Shown here piece after piece: positions 17,128 through 25,673 of a stretch of 64,000 nt of DNA. This stretch comes from Alphaproteobacteria bacterium. Its GTDB lineage: Bacteria; Pseudomonadota; Alphaproteobacteria; Rhizobiales; Rhizobiaceae. Location of the stretch: assembly GCA_024742485.1 (NCBI GenBank), contig JANSYK010000001.1, positions 1,984,001-2,048,000 on the forward strand, given 5' to 3'. The translations under genes were made by a program, and so were the position numbers. How positions within the stretch are numbered: the stretch's first letter is position 1; each line of letters starts with the position of its first letter. The notes under the pieces are model-generated. The model had not been told where the DNA came from and did not search any database. It saw only the letters and a list, made by a program, of their open reading frames with translations.

Positions 17128-17751
17128 TCATGGCTTCCGTGAAAACAGCCGTTTGAAATAACCGGCAATGACCATGCGCATCAGCGCCAGACCATTGACC
17201 GCATTATCGGCGCGAGGCGCAACCGCAACCGGTTCGGACGGTTTATCCGCCCCATCGTCGTCAGCAACCGGCTGAACTTCGTCCTCACCGGTGGCCGGAG
17301 AATGCGCTGACGCTAGCTTTGCCTCAAGATTGGTGACGAACTGGCCAATCAGCAATTTGGCCGTTTCCTCGATCACACCGGCCCGTCCGAATTGCGCAAT
17401 GGGTCCGGAGAGCTGGACATCGGCATCAACACTGACCTCGGTCTGTGCGCCATTGTCTTTCAACGCATAGTCCATCACCAGTTTTGACCGTGAACCGCCC
17501 CGCTTGTCGAAACCCTTGCCCTCCGCATGACCGGTCCGGGCCGTTTCGTCCACCTGAACCTTGGCTTCGCCCTCGAAGGATGCCGTAAAGGGGCCCAGCT
17601 TGATCGCCACCTGCCCCGTATAGACGCCATCGCCCTTGTCTTCATTAAGGCTGGCGCCGGGCATGCATTCGGCAAGTTCCGGAATATTCTGAAAAAAGGT
17701 CCAAACCACATCCGGCGGCTGGCTGACATTGAAGGTCTGACTGATTTTCAA
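17128..17751 (-). CDS. CoxG/SRPBCC family protein
   Basis: 207 residues beginning with a TTG codon at 17751 that has GGAG seven bases upstream. The SRPBCC fold is recognised from MKISQTFNVSQPPDVVWTFFQNIPELAECMPGASLNE and PFTASFEGEAKVQVDETARTGHAEGKG. The C-terminal tail from about residue 150 is acidic and variable, ending in a basic stretch (VIAGYFKRLFSRKP) that could touch the membrane. CoxG proteins accompany molybdenum hydroxylases and are thought to anchor or help mature them. It sits between hyuB and the creatininase-family gene, away from the Mo subunits but in the same inferred regulon. Confidence 0.85.
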   Translation of the reverse strand: MKISQTFNVSQPPDVVWTFFQNIPELAECMPGASLNEDKGDGVYTGQVAIKLGPFTASFEGEAKVQVDETARTGHAEGKGFDKRGGSRSKLVMDYALKDNGAQTEVSVDADVQLSGPIAQFGRAGVIEETAKLLIGQFVTNLEAKLASAHSPATGEDEVQPVADDDGADKPSEPVAVAPRADNAVNGLALMRMVIAGYFKRLFSRKP

Positions 17752-17832
17752 AGTCCGTCTCCGGGTTGCTTTCGTCGGCGTTGGGTGACCAGTCTCAAAT
17801 ACGCAAGGTATCAGGAACCAGCGCGCGCAACA

Positions 17833-19734
17833 TCAATCGATTTCGGCCCCGACAGCGTTCCAGTCCTGATCGGGATCTGTCCAGCCGTTCGGATAATTGA
17901 CCTTGCCGGACTGCTTCATCGCGTCAAATGCGCCGCCCCGATCGAACATCGGCAACGCGCCGCGTTCCTTTCGAATGGAGGCCCGGTGCTCTTCCGTTTT
18001 CTCCCGGTCAGCCACCCATTTGCGACCATCGAGATGGACAACGACACCATAGTCGTCACGCGCTGACTGTTCGGTGATCAGTCCGCATTGCAGATCATAG
18101 ACAACCATGTCGATCTCGCGATCCAGCGGGTCGCCCCATCCGCCGCCGCCGGTGGTCACCACCCGCACGGATGCATCGGGCGGCACGACGACCGTGTCGC
18201 ACATGCCCGGATAGACCGCTTCATTTCCGGTCTGATCGATCATCGACACCTGATAGCTCATGCCAGCCTGACCGCCATTGACGCCATAACAGCCGAGGAT
18301 CGACCGGTCCGCGTTTGATATCAGGCGGCACTCCTCCAGCGCCCGGATGCGTTTGTCGTAGCCCAGGCCGCCACGACGATAGCCGGCGCCGCCCGAATCC
18401 CGTTTCAGCGCCAGTTGCTCGACCATGATCGGATAACGGATTTCAGAAAACTCTGCCGGCAGGTTTCGTGAGTTCGGCACGATATGCACCACATCGGAAC
18501 CATCAGCCCACGGGCGGCCGGGACCGCCACCGCCGAGCACTTCTCGAAACAGGTAGAATTCTTCCTGAGTGCCGCCGCCAGTCAGACCCCATATTCGGAT
18601 GGTTTCATGGTCGGCCGGCATTTTCCCGCCTGTCGCCTTGGAAAGGCAGGCGGCGAAGATTCCAAGAGAACGCAGCATCAGGAAAAACCGCATGCCTGTC
18701 GGCTTGCTGAAGGTCGGGGTGATCAGGGTACCCTTTTCCGGGAACTTGATCTCGATGACATCGAGCACGCCCTCGTTGGAATCGATTTCCGCTGCCCGTT
18801 CCGGCGAGCTGGCAAGCGAACGCAGCACTGGCGCCAGCCATTTGCGAAAGTATCGACCTTCCACCTCGTCAAGAGACCAGTTGATCGGACCTTTGGCTTC
18901 CGGGTCCGTTCCGTTGAAATCGAGGATGATCTTCTCCGGCGTCTTCGTCATTGTCAGGCGAAGCGCATGCAATCTCGGCTCGTCGACACCGTCGGCCTCG
19001 ATATAATCCTCGTAGTGATAGGTTCCGTCCTTGATCTTCGGGAAAATTTCACGGCGGAAGATTTCCGCCGTGTTCCGGATGATCTGTTCGAAGGCGGATT
19101 CCAGCGTGTCCACACCGTACCGCTCGGCCAGGGCGACAATCCGGCGTGACCCCAGCTTGGCCGCGCCGATCTCCGCGTCCAGATCACCTGCCAGATGTTC
19201 GGACAGGCGCGAGTTTCGAACGATGATCTTGAAGGCCGCATCATTGAGCACACCGCCATCGTAGAGCTTGATGGGCGGGATCAGAACACCTTCCATCCAG
19301 CTGTCGGTGGCATGAACGGGCAGGCTGCCCGGCACGGAACCGCCGATATCGTCATGATGGCCGAACACTTGCGAAAACCCGATCAGCCGATCACCGTGGA
19401 AGATCGGCACGGTGGTGCACAAATCCGGCACATGGCCGATACCGCCACAGGAATTGTAGGGATCGTTCCAGAAAAACACGTCGCCCGGATTAATGTCGTC
19501 CTCGCCAAAATACTCGAATACCGGCTCAACGATGGCAGAGTAGGAGCGCCCGGTCAGCTTGCGTCCCTTCGCATCGAACAGGGCAACCCGATAGTCGTGC
19601 TGGTCACGGATCATGGGTGATCGGGCGGTCCGCTCGACAGCCGCCTCGATTTCCAGCTCGGCCGCGCGGATCGTCCCGTGGATGACCTCCAGCTCAATGG
19701 GGCCAAGGTCGGATGGGGATTGGTGTTTTGTCAT
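17833..19734 (-). CDS. hyuB: Hydantoinase B/oxoprolinase family protein, first copy
   Basis: About 633 residues from ATG 19734 (MTKHQSPSDLGPIELEVIHG); the start is supported by GAAGG upstream, and a longer frame to 19815 would overlap hyuA. Family motifs include TARSPMIRDQHDYRVALFD, DVFFWNDPYNSCGGIGHVPDL and VFGHHDDIGGSVPG. With HyuA it forms an ATP-dependent cyclic-amide hydrolase; related enzymes act on 5-oxoproline, N-methylhydantoin or, in the carboxylase branch, acetone and acetophenone. It follows hyuA by 13 bases. The substrate is not predictable from sequence alone. Confidence 0.88.
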   Translation of the reverse strand: MTKHQSPSDLGPIELEVIHGTIRAAELEIEAAVERTARSPMIRDQHDYRVALFDAKGRKLTGRSYSAIVEPVFEYFGEDDINPGDVFFWNDPYNSCGGIGHVPDLCTTVPIFHGDRLIGFSQVFGHHDDIGGSVPGSLPVHATDSWMEGVLIPPIKLYDGGVLNDAAFKIIVRNSRLSEHLAGDLDAEIGAAKLGSRRIVALAERYGVDTLESAFEQIIRNTAEIFRREIFPKIKDGTYHYEDYIEADGVDEPRLHALRLTMTKTPEKIILDFNGTDPEAKGPINWSLDEVEGRYFRKWLAPVLRSLASSPERAAEIDSNEGVLDVIEIKFPEKGTLITPTFSKPTGMRFFLMLRSLGIFAACLSKATGGKMPADHETIRIWGLTGGGTQEEFYLFREVLGGGGPGRPWADGSDVVHIVPNSRNLPAEFSEIRYPIMVEQLALKRDSGGAGYRRGGLGYDKRIRALEECRLISNADRSILGCYGVNGGQAGMSYQVSMIDQTGNEAVYPGMCDTVVVPPDASVRVVTTGGGGWGDPLDREIDMVVYDLQCGLITEQSARDDYGVVVHLDGRKWVADREKTEEHRASIRKERGALPMFDRGGAFDAMKQSGKVNYPNGWTDPDQDWNAVGAEID

Positions 19735-19747
19735 AGTGCCAGCACCT

Positions 19748-21799
19748 TCAACCGCTTTTGCCAAGGATAAGATTGCCATAGTCGTCACAGGCAGCCGACC
19801 ACCCTTTCGGAACAACCGTGGTGGAGCCGTATTCCTCGATGATGGCGGGGCCCGTCACTTTCTGCTCCACGGCAAGCGATTGCCGGTCGAAGATTGGACA
19901 GTCGACCCAGCCCGTCTCCTTCCAGAAGGCCTTTCGGATCTGGGCCGGCTCGGCAGCCATGCGGTCATTGGCGACGACCGCTATGTCGGGCCGGTGTTGT
20001 TCGCCGACCGCCTGCACCCTCAGATTGACCAGTTCGACATCCTGCTCGCCCTCATATTGAAAGCCGAATGTTTCATCATGTACCGTGTGGAACTGCTTCC
20101 ACATATGCGCGACGGCTTGTTCGTCACTCAGGCCCGGCGGGATCGTGACCTGAACTTCATGCCCCTCACCAAAATAGCGGACATCCGCGACATAAACGGT
20201 CTTGATCCGCTCCTCGGCAATGCCTTCGCCGCGAATATCGTCAATTCCCTCGCGCGCCAGCGCTTTCCAGGTATCGATGATTTCCTGCGTATCGGCCGTC
20301 GATTGCCGCCGCACGATGGTGCGAATGTAGTCACGCCGAACATCCGAAACATGCAGGCCGAGCGCACACAGATTGCCCGGATTCGGGGGAGAAATGATCG
20401 TTGTGATTCCCAGAAAATCTGCAACCTCGGTTGCGAAAAGTCCGCCGGCCCCGCCAAATGCGACCATGGCATATTGGCCGGGATCGCGACCCCGGGTCGT
20501 GGTGACCTGGCGAATGCCGAACACCTGATTGACTGCTGCGATTTCCAGCACCCCGGCGGCGATCTCCTCAGCCGACATGCTGTGCTGTGCACCAAGAACG
20601 CCGTAGGCCGCTCGGGCCGACTCAAGATCCAACTGGATTTCACCGCCGATCAGGGCCGTTGGCAAGCGCCCGAGAACGATGGCGGCATCGGTCACGGTGG
20701 GTTTCTTGCCGCCCTTTCCGTAGCAGATCGGACCCGGATCGGCGCCGGCGCTCTGCGGTCCGACCTTCAAATTGCCATAGGGATCGGTCCAGGCAATAGA
20801 ACCACCGCCTGATCCGACGGTCACGATGTCGAGCATCGGAGTCTTGACCGGATAGTTCTCGACCATCGAATCCGATGTGTACATCGGCGTCTGGTTCTCG
20901 ATGATCGCGACATCGGTGGATGTCCCGCCGACATCGCTGGTCAGAATATTGTCGTAACCTGCCAGCTTGGCCATGTGGATGGCGCCCAGGATCCCCGCAG
21001 CCGGGCCTGAAAGAAGCATGGTAACCGGACGTTCACTGGCGGTGGAATGGGTAACGACACCACCGTTGGACTGCATGATCAGGAACGGTATGTCGCCGGA
21101 TCGCGCCTTCAGCTCATCGGCGGCATTTTGCAGATAGGTCTTGCAATAGGGTTTCACCAGAACATCGATCAGCGTCGTCATGGCGCGTTCATATTCCCGG
21201 TACTCGGGTAGCACGACGCTGGACAGGGACACAAAAACGTCCGGAAAATGCGCCTCGATCAGCGCGCCGATCTTTTTTTCGTGATCGTCATTGGCATAGG
21301 AGTGCAGCAGGCACACGGCGATACATGTCACACCATCCTCGACCAGCTCGCGAACCGCCTGGAGCGTTTCGGCTTCGTCGATGGGGGCAAGTTCCGTGCC
21401 GTCATATTTCATGCGTCCCGGCACTTCGCGCACCAGGTCGAGCGGCACCAGACGCTTCGGCTTGACCCAGAAAAAGGAGTTCCCATAGCCATCGGGGACC
21501 GATTGCCGGGCAATTTCGATGAGATGTCTGAACCCGCTGGTCACCAAAAGGCCGAGGCCGGCGAATTTGTGCTCAAGCACCGCATTCGTTGCAACGGTCG
21601 AGCCATGCAGCAACAGATTGAGGTCTGCGGGATTGCCTCCATCGCCATCAAAGATTTTCTCGACACCGTTCAGCAAACCGATACTTGGATCCGTGGGCGT
21701 TGACGGTGTTTTCACGGCCGTCATCGCACCGGTCTGTTCGTTGATTGCCACCACATCGGTGAACGTACCGCCCGTATCGATCGCGATCCTGGTGCCCAT
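19748..21799 (-). CDS. hyuA: Hydantoinase A/oxoprolinase family protein, first copy
   Basis: About 683 residues from ATG 21799 (MGTRIAIDTGGTFTDVVAI), with GGAGG six bases upstream. The ASKHA-type ATP site is seen in IDTGGTFTDV and later MLLSGPAAGILGA and TSDVGGTSTDVAI. It provides ATP-dependent activation of the substrate for the HyuB partner. It is the first gene of the operon hyuA-hyuB-coxG-creatininase-family; the operator at 21813 lies directly upstream of its ribosome-binding site. Confidence 0.88.
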   Translation of the reverse strand: MGTRIAIDTGGTFTDVVAINEQTGAMTAVKTPSTPTDPSIGLLNGVEKIFDGDGGNPADLNLLLHGSTVATNAVLEHKFAGLGLLVTSGFRHLIEIARQSVPDGYGNSFFWVKPKRLVPLDLVREVPGRMKYDGTELAPIDEAETLQAVRELVEDGVTCIAVCLLHSYANDDHEKKIGALIEAHFPDVFVSLSSVVLPEYREYERAMTTLIDVLVKPYCKTYLQNAADELKARSGDIPFLIMQSNGGVVTHSTASERPVTMLLSGPAAGILGAIHMAKLAGYDNILTSDVGGTSTDVAIIENQTPMYTSDSMVENYPVKTPMLDIVTVGSGGGSIAWTDPYGNLKVGPQSAGADPGPICYGKGGKKPTVTDAAIVLGRLPTALIGGEIQLDLESARAAYGVLGAQHSMSAEEIAAGVLEIAAVNQVFGIRQVTTTRGRDPGQYAMVAFGGAGGLFATEVADFLGITTIISPPNPGNLCALGLHVSDVRRDYIRTIVRRQSTADTQEIIDTWKALAREGIDDIRGEGIAEERIKTVYVADVRYFGEGHEVQVTIPPGLSDEQAVAHMWKQFHTVHDETFGFQYEGEQDVELVNLRVQAVGEQHRPDIAVVANDRMAAEPAQIRKAFWKETGWVDCPIFDRQSLAVEQKVTGPAIIEEYGSTTVVPKGWSAACDDYGNLILGKSG

Positions 21800-21812
21800 A
21801 TTGTCCTCCACA

Positions 21813-21831
21813 ATATCCAAATAGCGGATAT
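21813..21831. promoter_or_regulatory. Regulon operator upstream of the first hyuAB operon
   Basis: ATATCCAAATAGCGGATAT is a 7-bp inverted repeat with a five-base spacer and one mismatch to the consensus at the A/C position. It ends only about 14 bases before the hyuA start and abuts the ribosome-binding site, so binding would block transcription start or early elongation. Same architecture as the sites at 3339, 13671 and 15277. Confidence 0.65.
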
Positions 21832-22077
21832 CTTATTCATTAGACGAATACTATTTGAGTTTCAAGTGATAACCGATTTCACACCAGCTCATCGGTGCGG
21901 GAACACGTCTATGAGACCCCGGCTGCGCTTGCGCGCACCATTCTCGCTTGCATATCGCGCCAAATTGCAAACATACTGAGCCAATGGTCGGTTCTGTTCA
22001 AATCGGCACTGGACTATGGACCATTCGGCGGCGACGCTGATCGCACCAGACGTCAAACCGAAACATGGGAAGCGACA

Positions 22078-23076
22078 TTGTCAGCCATCGATAGATTTCA
22101 GGTCGCCCGCCCCATTCACATGCTCTGCGCGGTGCTCAAGCTTTCGCCCGAGCATGTTCTGCGGCGAGCCGGGTTGCCGACAGACTACCTTGCCAATGAG
22201 ACACGCGGTGTGACCGCCGCCAAGGCGTTTGATGTCTGGAATGCGGTCGATGCCGAAGCAAAGCGTCCGGACTTGCCATTGTTCCTGGGGAAAACATTCG
22301 TCAAGGGCCCCTTCAATCCGGCGGTGTTTTCCTTTTCGTGCAGCCCCAACACGGAAATCGGGCTGACGCGCCTGGCCATTTTCAAGCCGCTCGTTGCGCC
22401 GATCATCCTATCCGTCAAGCGACAGAAAGAGGCGCTCTGGATCACCTTGCGGTCGTCCGACGACAAGATCCGGATGCCTGCGACCATGGCCGCTTTTGAA
22501 TTGGTCTATTTCATCGAACTGGTCCGGCTTTGTACGTGCGAGCACATCATTCCGCTGTCCGTCGGAATTCCGGCCGAATGTGGCAATCAGCATGATCTGG
22601 AAACAGATTTCGGCGTTCACCTGGATGAGGCGGAGATACCGACCATCGTTCTGTCACTGGAGGATGCGAGACGGCCGCTGATATCGGAAAATGAAGCCCT
22701 TTGGGCCGATCTGGAGAGAGGCTTGAACCGCGAATTGATGGAGCGGAACCGGTCCGCGCCAACGCATGAACGGGTCAAGAGTGCTCTTCTCGAGATGTTG
22801 CCCAGCGGGCGCTCAACGGCCGATGATGTCTGTCTGCATCTGAATATGAGCAAACGCAGCCTGCACCGGTATCTGAAATCCGAGGGGTATTCGTTCCAGG
22901 CTTTGTTGGACGAAACCCGATCGGAACTGTCTCTGTATTATCTTTCCAGGGATGATGTCAGCGTCGAGGAGATCTCTTACCTGCTGGCCTATCGCGACCC
23001 GAATTCCTTTTACCGGGCGTTTCGCGGATGGACCGGCCTGACGCCATTGCAAGCGCGCGAAAACCGCATCCAATAG
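22078..23076 (+). CDS. AraC family transcriptional regulator
   Basis: About 332 residues if it starts at the TTG at 22078 (LSAIDRFQVARPIHMLCAVLKL), which has GGGAAG upstream. The open frame extends back to a GTG at 21895, but no in-frame ATG exists and the extension is not family-like. The N-terminal part resembles the Arabinose_bd domain found in OruR/ArgR-like members; the C-terminal AraC domain is SGRSTADDVCLHLNMSKRSLHRYLKSEGYSFQALLDETR and VEEISYLLAYRDPNSFYRAFRGWTGLTPLQ. It is divergent from hyuA, so it may co-regulate that operon beside the IclR protein. Confidence 0.82.
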   Translation: MSAIDRFQVARPIHMLCAVLKLSPEHVLRRAGLPTDYLANETRGVTAAKAFDVWNAVDAEAKRPDLPLFLGKTFVKGPFNPAVFSFSCSPNTEIGLTRLAIFKPLVAPIILSVKRQKEALWITLRSSDDKIRMPATMAAFELVYFIELVRLCTCEHIIPLSVGIPAECGNQHDLETDFGVHLDEAEIPTIVLSLEDARRPLISENEALWADLERGLNRELMERNRSAPTHERVKSALLEMLPSGRSTADDVCLHLNMSKRSLHRYLKSEGYSFQALLDETRSELSLYYLSRDDVSVEEISYLLAYRDPNSFYRAFRGWTGLTPLQARENRIQ

Positions 23077-23102
23077 GTCAATGCGCCAGGCGGCGCGTGT
23101 CG

Positions 23103-23822
23103 TCATTCCACCCGGACATCGGTGTTTACCTGAAAGCGTTCCGGATCGAATGTCGCCGAAGAGACCTCAAACAGCCGATCATCCTGATCGTAGAGCCTGG
23201 CAACGATCTGGAGAACCGGATCACCTTCGGCAAGTCCCATCGCCTTCGCCGCCCGGTCCGGGCAAGCGATCGCGAGAACTTTCTGGCTGACCCTGGAAAC
23301 CTTGGTTCCAAAAGCATCCTCGATCACTTCAAAGACGGATGTAACACCTTTCCCAAGCGCCGGTGCGATACCCGCATAGCGACCTGTGACGTAGATCTGT
23401 GACCAGTTGAAAGGCGGCTCGTTCTCGTCGATCTTTCGGGTGCCCGTGATTTCGAGCCAGTGACCGGTTTCACTTTCCAGCCCGCTCAAAACAGCGACGG
23501 AATCATCCGCAACACTGCGGGTGGAGGAGATATCAAAGCGGGTATCTCGCCCGAGACTCAATACTTCGCTAATTCCGCCGGTGACCATGCTGAACCGTGA
23601 CGTCGGTCGATCCGAAATAATACGGGTTCCGGCCCGTTTCTTTCGCTGCAGGACACCTTTGCGCTCGAGACTGGCGAAGGCAATGCGCAAGGTGGAGCGA
23701 CTGACTCCGAGTTGCGCGGCAAGATCCTCCTCCTTCGGCAACCGGTCGCCGACATGCCAGTCACCGCTTTGAATGCGGTTCAGAATATCATCTTCAACCC
23801 GGCTATGGAGCGTGGTGGTCAT
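23103..23822 (-). CDS. GntR family regulator, HutC/UTRA type
   Basis: About 239 residues from ATG 23822, which overlaps the dctM stop (ATGA), so it is translated as the last gene of the hyuAB-TRAP operon. N-terminal winged helix: SRVEDDILNRIQSGDWHVGDRLPKEEDLAAQLGVSRSTLRIAFASLERKGVLQRKKRAGTRI. The C-terminal UTRA ligand domain includes WLEITGTRKIDENEPPFNWSQIYV and VLQIVARLYDQDDRLFEVSSATFDP. It is the likely repressor of its own operon, and the palindrome AAGTACGTACTT in the hyuA promoter is its candidate operator. Confidence 0.87.
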   Translation of the reverse strand: MTTTLHSRVEDDILNRIQSGDWHVGDRLPKEEDLAAQLGVSRSTLRIAFASLERKGVLQRKKRAGTRIISDRPTSRFSMVTGGISEVLSLGRDTRFDISSTRSVADDSVAVLSGLESETGHWLEITGTRKIDENEPPFNWSQIYVTGRYAGIAPALGKGVTSVFEVIEDAFGTKVSRVSQKVLAIACPDRAAKAMGLAEGDPVLQIVARLYDQDDRLFEVSSATFDPERFQVNTDVRVE

Positions 23823-25108
23823 TGCATGGTTCCCGGAAGCCAAAGGGCCAATCCAGGAACTAGCGTCAGGAGCAGGGCAAAGGCAAGCAGGATGGCAAAA
23901 AACGGCAGGGCGGCACGCGCAATGGCACCGATTGTCTCACCGGTCTGCGACTGGATGACAAACAGGTTGAATCCGATCGGCGGCGTGATCTGCGAGATCT
24001 CCACCGCAACGACGACAAAAACGCCGAACCAGATCGGATCATATCCGGCAGCGGTGATCAAAGGCAGGGTGATGGGCAGGGTCATGACGATTATCGATGT
24101 ACCGTCGAGGAACATTCCTATGATCACGTAGAAAACAAGCAGCACAGCAATCAGCGCGAAAGGAGCCAGTTCCAGCGCGGCGATCTGCGAAGCGATCGCC
24201 TTGGGGATTCCGAGAAAACCGAATGCGGAGTTCAACAACGCGGCGCCGATGATGATCAATCCAATCATCGCGCTGGTGCGCGCCGCGCGCCGACCCGCCG
24301 CCACCATTCCTGAGAGTGAAAACTGCCCCGTCAGGCCGGCGATCAGCATGGCACCGAGAACACCGACGGCCGCCAGCTCGGTCGGGCTGGCAAGACCAAG
24401 ATAGAGCGACCCCATGATGCCGATGATCAGTGCCGCGATCGGGCTGATAAGGCGCAGCCCCTCCAGCCTTTCGGCCCAGCTCGGCGCCTCGCCGGTCGGT
24501 TGCGATTTCGTCAGCAACTGATGGGCGGCGATATAGCCCGCATAGAGCATGGCGAGGCAAATGCCTGGAAGGACACCGGCAACGAAGAGTTCCAGGATCG
24601 ACTGTTCGGCGACCACCCCGTAGATGATCATGATGATCGAAGGTGGGATCAGAAATCCGAGGGTTCCGGCTCCGGCCAGCGACCCCATGGCCAGCCGCCG
24701 GTCATATCCCCGCGCCGCCAGTTCGGGCAATGTCACACGACCAACAATCGCCGTGGTAGCCGCCGATGAGCCTGAAACAGCGGCAAACAGCGTTGAACCG
24801 GCCACATTGACATGCAGCAATCCGCCCGGCAGCCGGCGAACCCAGGGCGCCAGTCCCGAAAACAGCGATCGGCCCAGGCGTGCCGACACAAGAATTTCAC
24901 TCATCAGGATGAACAGCGGCAAGGAGACCAGCTCAAGTGACGTGGTTGAACCCCAGATCACCTTGCCGGCAAAGATGTCCATCGGAATGTTGGGCTTGAA
25001 GATCGACAGCATCAGGTAGCCGGTGGCAAACAGCGACAGGCCGATCCACACCGAGGACCCTAAAAGCCCGGCAAACAACAGGACGGCGACGAGCCCGATT
25101 TCAAACAT
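23819..25108 (-). CDS. dctM: TRAP transporter large permease subunit (DctM)
   Basis: 429 residues with about twelve hydrophobic segments, matching the DctM subunit of tripartite ATP-independent periplasmic importers. Recognisable stretches are AVSGSSAATTAIVGRVTLPELAARGYD, GTLGFLIPPSIIMIIYGVVAEQSI and ITPPIGFNLFVIQ. It uses a sodium or proton gradient to import the ligand delivered by DctP. The start overlaps the end of dctQ by eight bases. Confidence 0.93.
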   Translation of the reverse strand: MFEIGLVAVLLFAGLLGSSVWIGLSLFATGYLMLSIFKPNIPMDIFAGKVIWGSTTSLELVSLPLFILMSEILVSARLGRSLFSGLAPWVRRLPGGLLHVNVAGSTLFAAVSGSSAATTAIVGRVTLPELAARGYDRRLAMGSLAGAGTLGFLIPPSIIMIIYGVVAEQSILELFVAGVLPGICLAMLYAGYIAAHQLLTKSQPTGEAPSWAERLEGLRLISPIAALIIGIMGSLYLGLASPTELAAVGVLGAMLIAGLTGQFSLSGMVAAGRRAARTSAMIGLIIIGAALLNSAFGFLGIPKAIASQIAALELAPFALIAVLLVFYVIIGMFLDGTSIIVMTLPITLPLITAAGYDPIWFGVFVVVAVEISQITPPIGFNLFVIQSQTGETIGAIARAALPFFAILLAFALLLTLVPGLALWLPGTMQ

Positions 25109-25643
25109 CCAATGGCTCCTCGGACACCGCGTCGGCGCCGCGGTCTTCGGCTGGTCGATCTGACATCAACCGGATCAGTCGGGCCAGCAGATCGAACCAC
25201 AATTGCACGGCGCCGATGAGGATGATTCCCTGGGGGATAGCCAGCGGCGTTGCAACAATCGTTGCCGAAACCAGTCCCCGAGCCAAGGATGTGGAGAACG
25301 CATTGTAAAGCGCCGCCACAAGGACGGCGACAATGATCAAACCTGCAATATTGGCCAGGATATCCACGACGCGGGCAACGGACGCGGGCGCCGCCTCCAG
25401 CACCAGTGAGACGCGGACATGTGTCGCCGTACGAATGGCCCGTCCCGAGGCCAGCAGGAAAACGCCGGCCATCGCGAATGTGCTGTACTCCCAGGAGAAG
25501 GGCAGGCTCTGGGAGAGCAATCCCCGCGCGAAAACTTCCCCCAGCATGAGCGCACCGAAGCCGAAAAGCATGAACACAGCCACGCCTTCCAGAAGGCGTG
25601 AACTGCGATCGATCAGATTGAGAAAGGCGTCCATGGATGACAT
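25101..25643 (-). CDS. dctQ: TRAP transporter small permease subunit (DctQ)
   Basis: About 180 residues with four predicted transmembrane helices, as usual for DctQ. I place the start at ATG 25643 (MSSMDAFLNLIDRSSRLLEGV); a TTG at 25667 would extend it by eight residues through the GC stem-loop that lies between dctP and dctQ. The end overlaps dctM by eight bases. Confidence 0.85.
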   Translation of the reverse strand: MSSMDAFLNLIDRSSRLLEGVAVFMLFGFGALMLGEVFARGLLSQSLPFSWEYSTFAMAGVFLLASGRAIRTATHVRVSLVLEAAPASVARVVDILANIAGLIIVAVLVAALYNAFSTSLARGLVSATIVATPLAIPQGIILIGAVQLWFDLLARLIRLMSDRPAEDRGADAVSEEPLDV

Positions 25644-25665
25644 GGCCGGGCCCAAGGACCCGGCC
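25644..25665 (-). promoter_or_regulatory. Intercistronic stem-loop between dctP and dctQ
   Basis: GGCCGGG (25644-25650) pairs with CCCGGCC (25659-25665) around an eight-base loop, a pure GC stem directly after the dctP stop. Such hairpins commonly protect the binding-protein message from 3' decay and reduce downstream translation, giving more DctP than membrane subunits. There is no U-tract, so complete termination is not expected. Confidence 0.55.
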
Positions 25666-25673
25666 AAAGGCCC

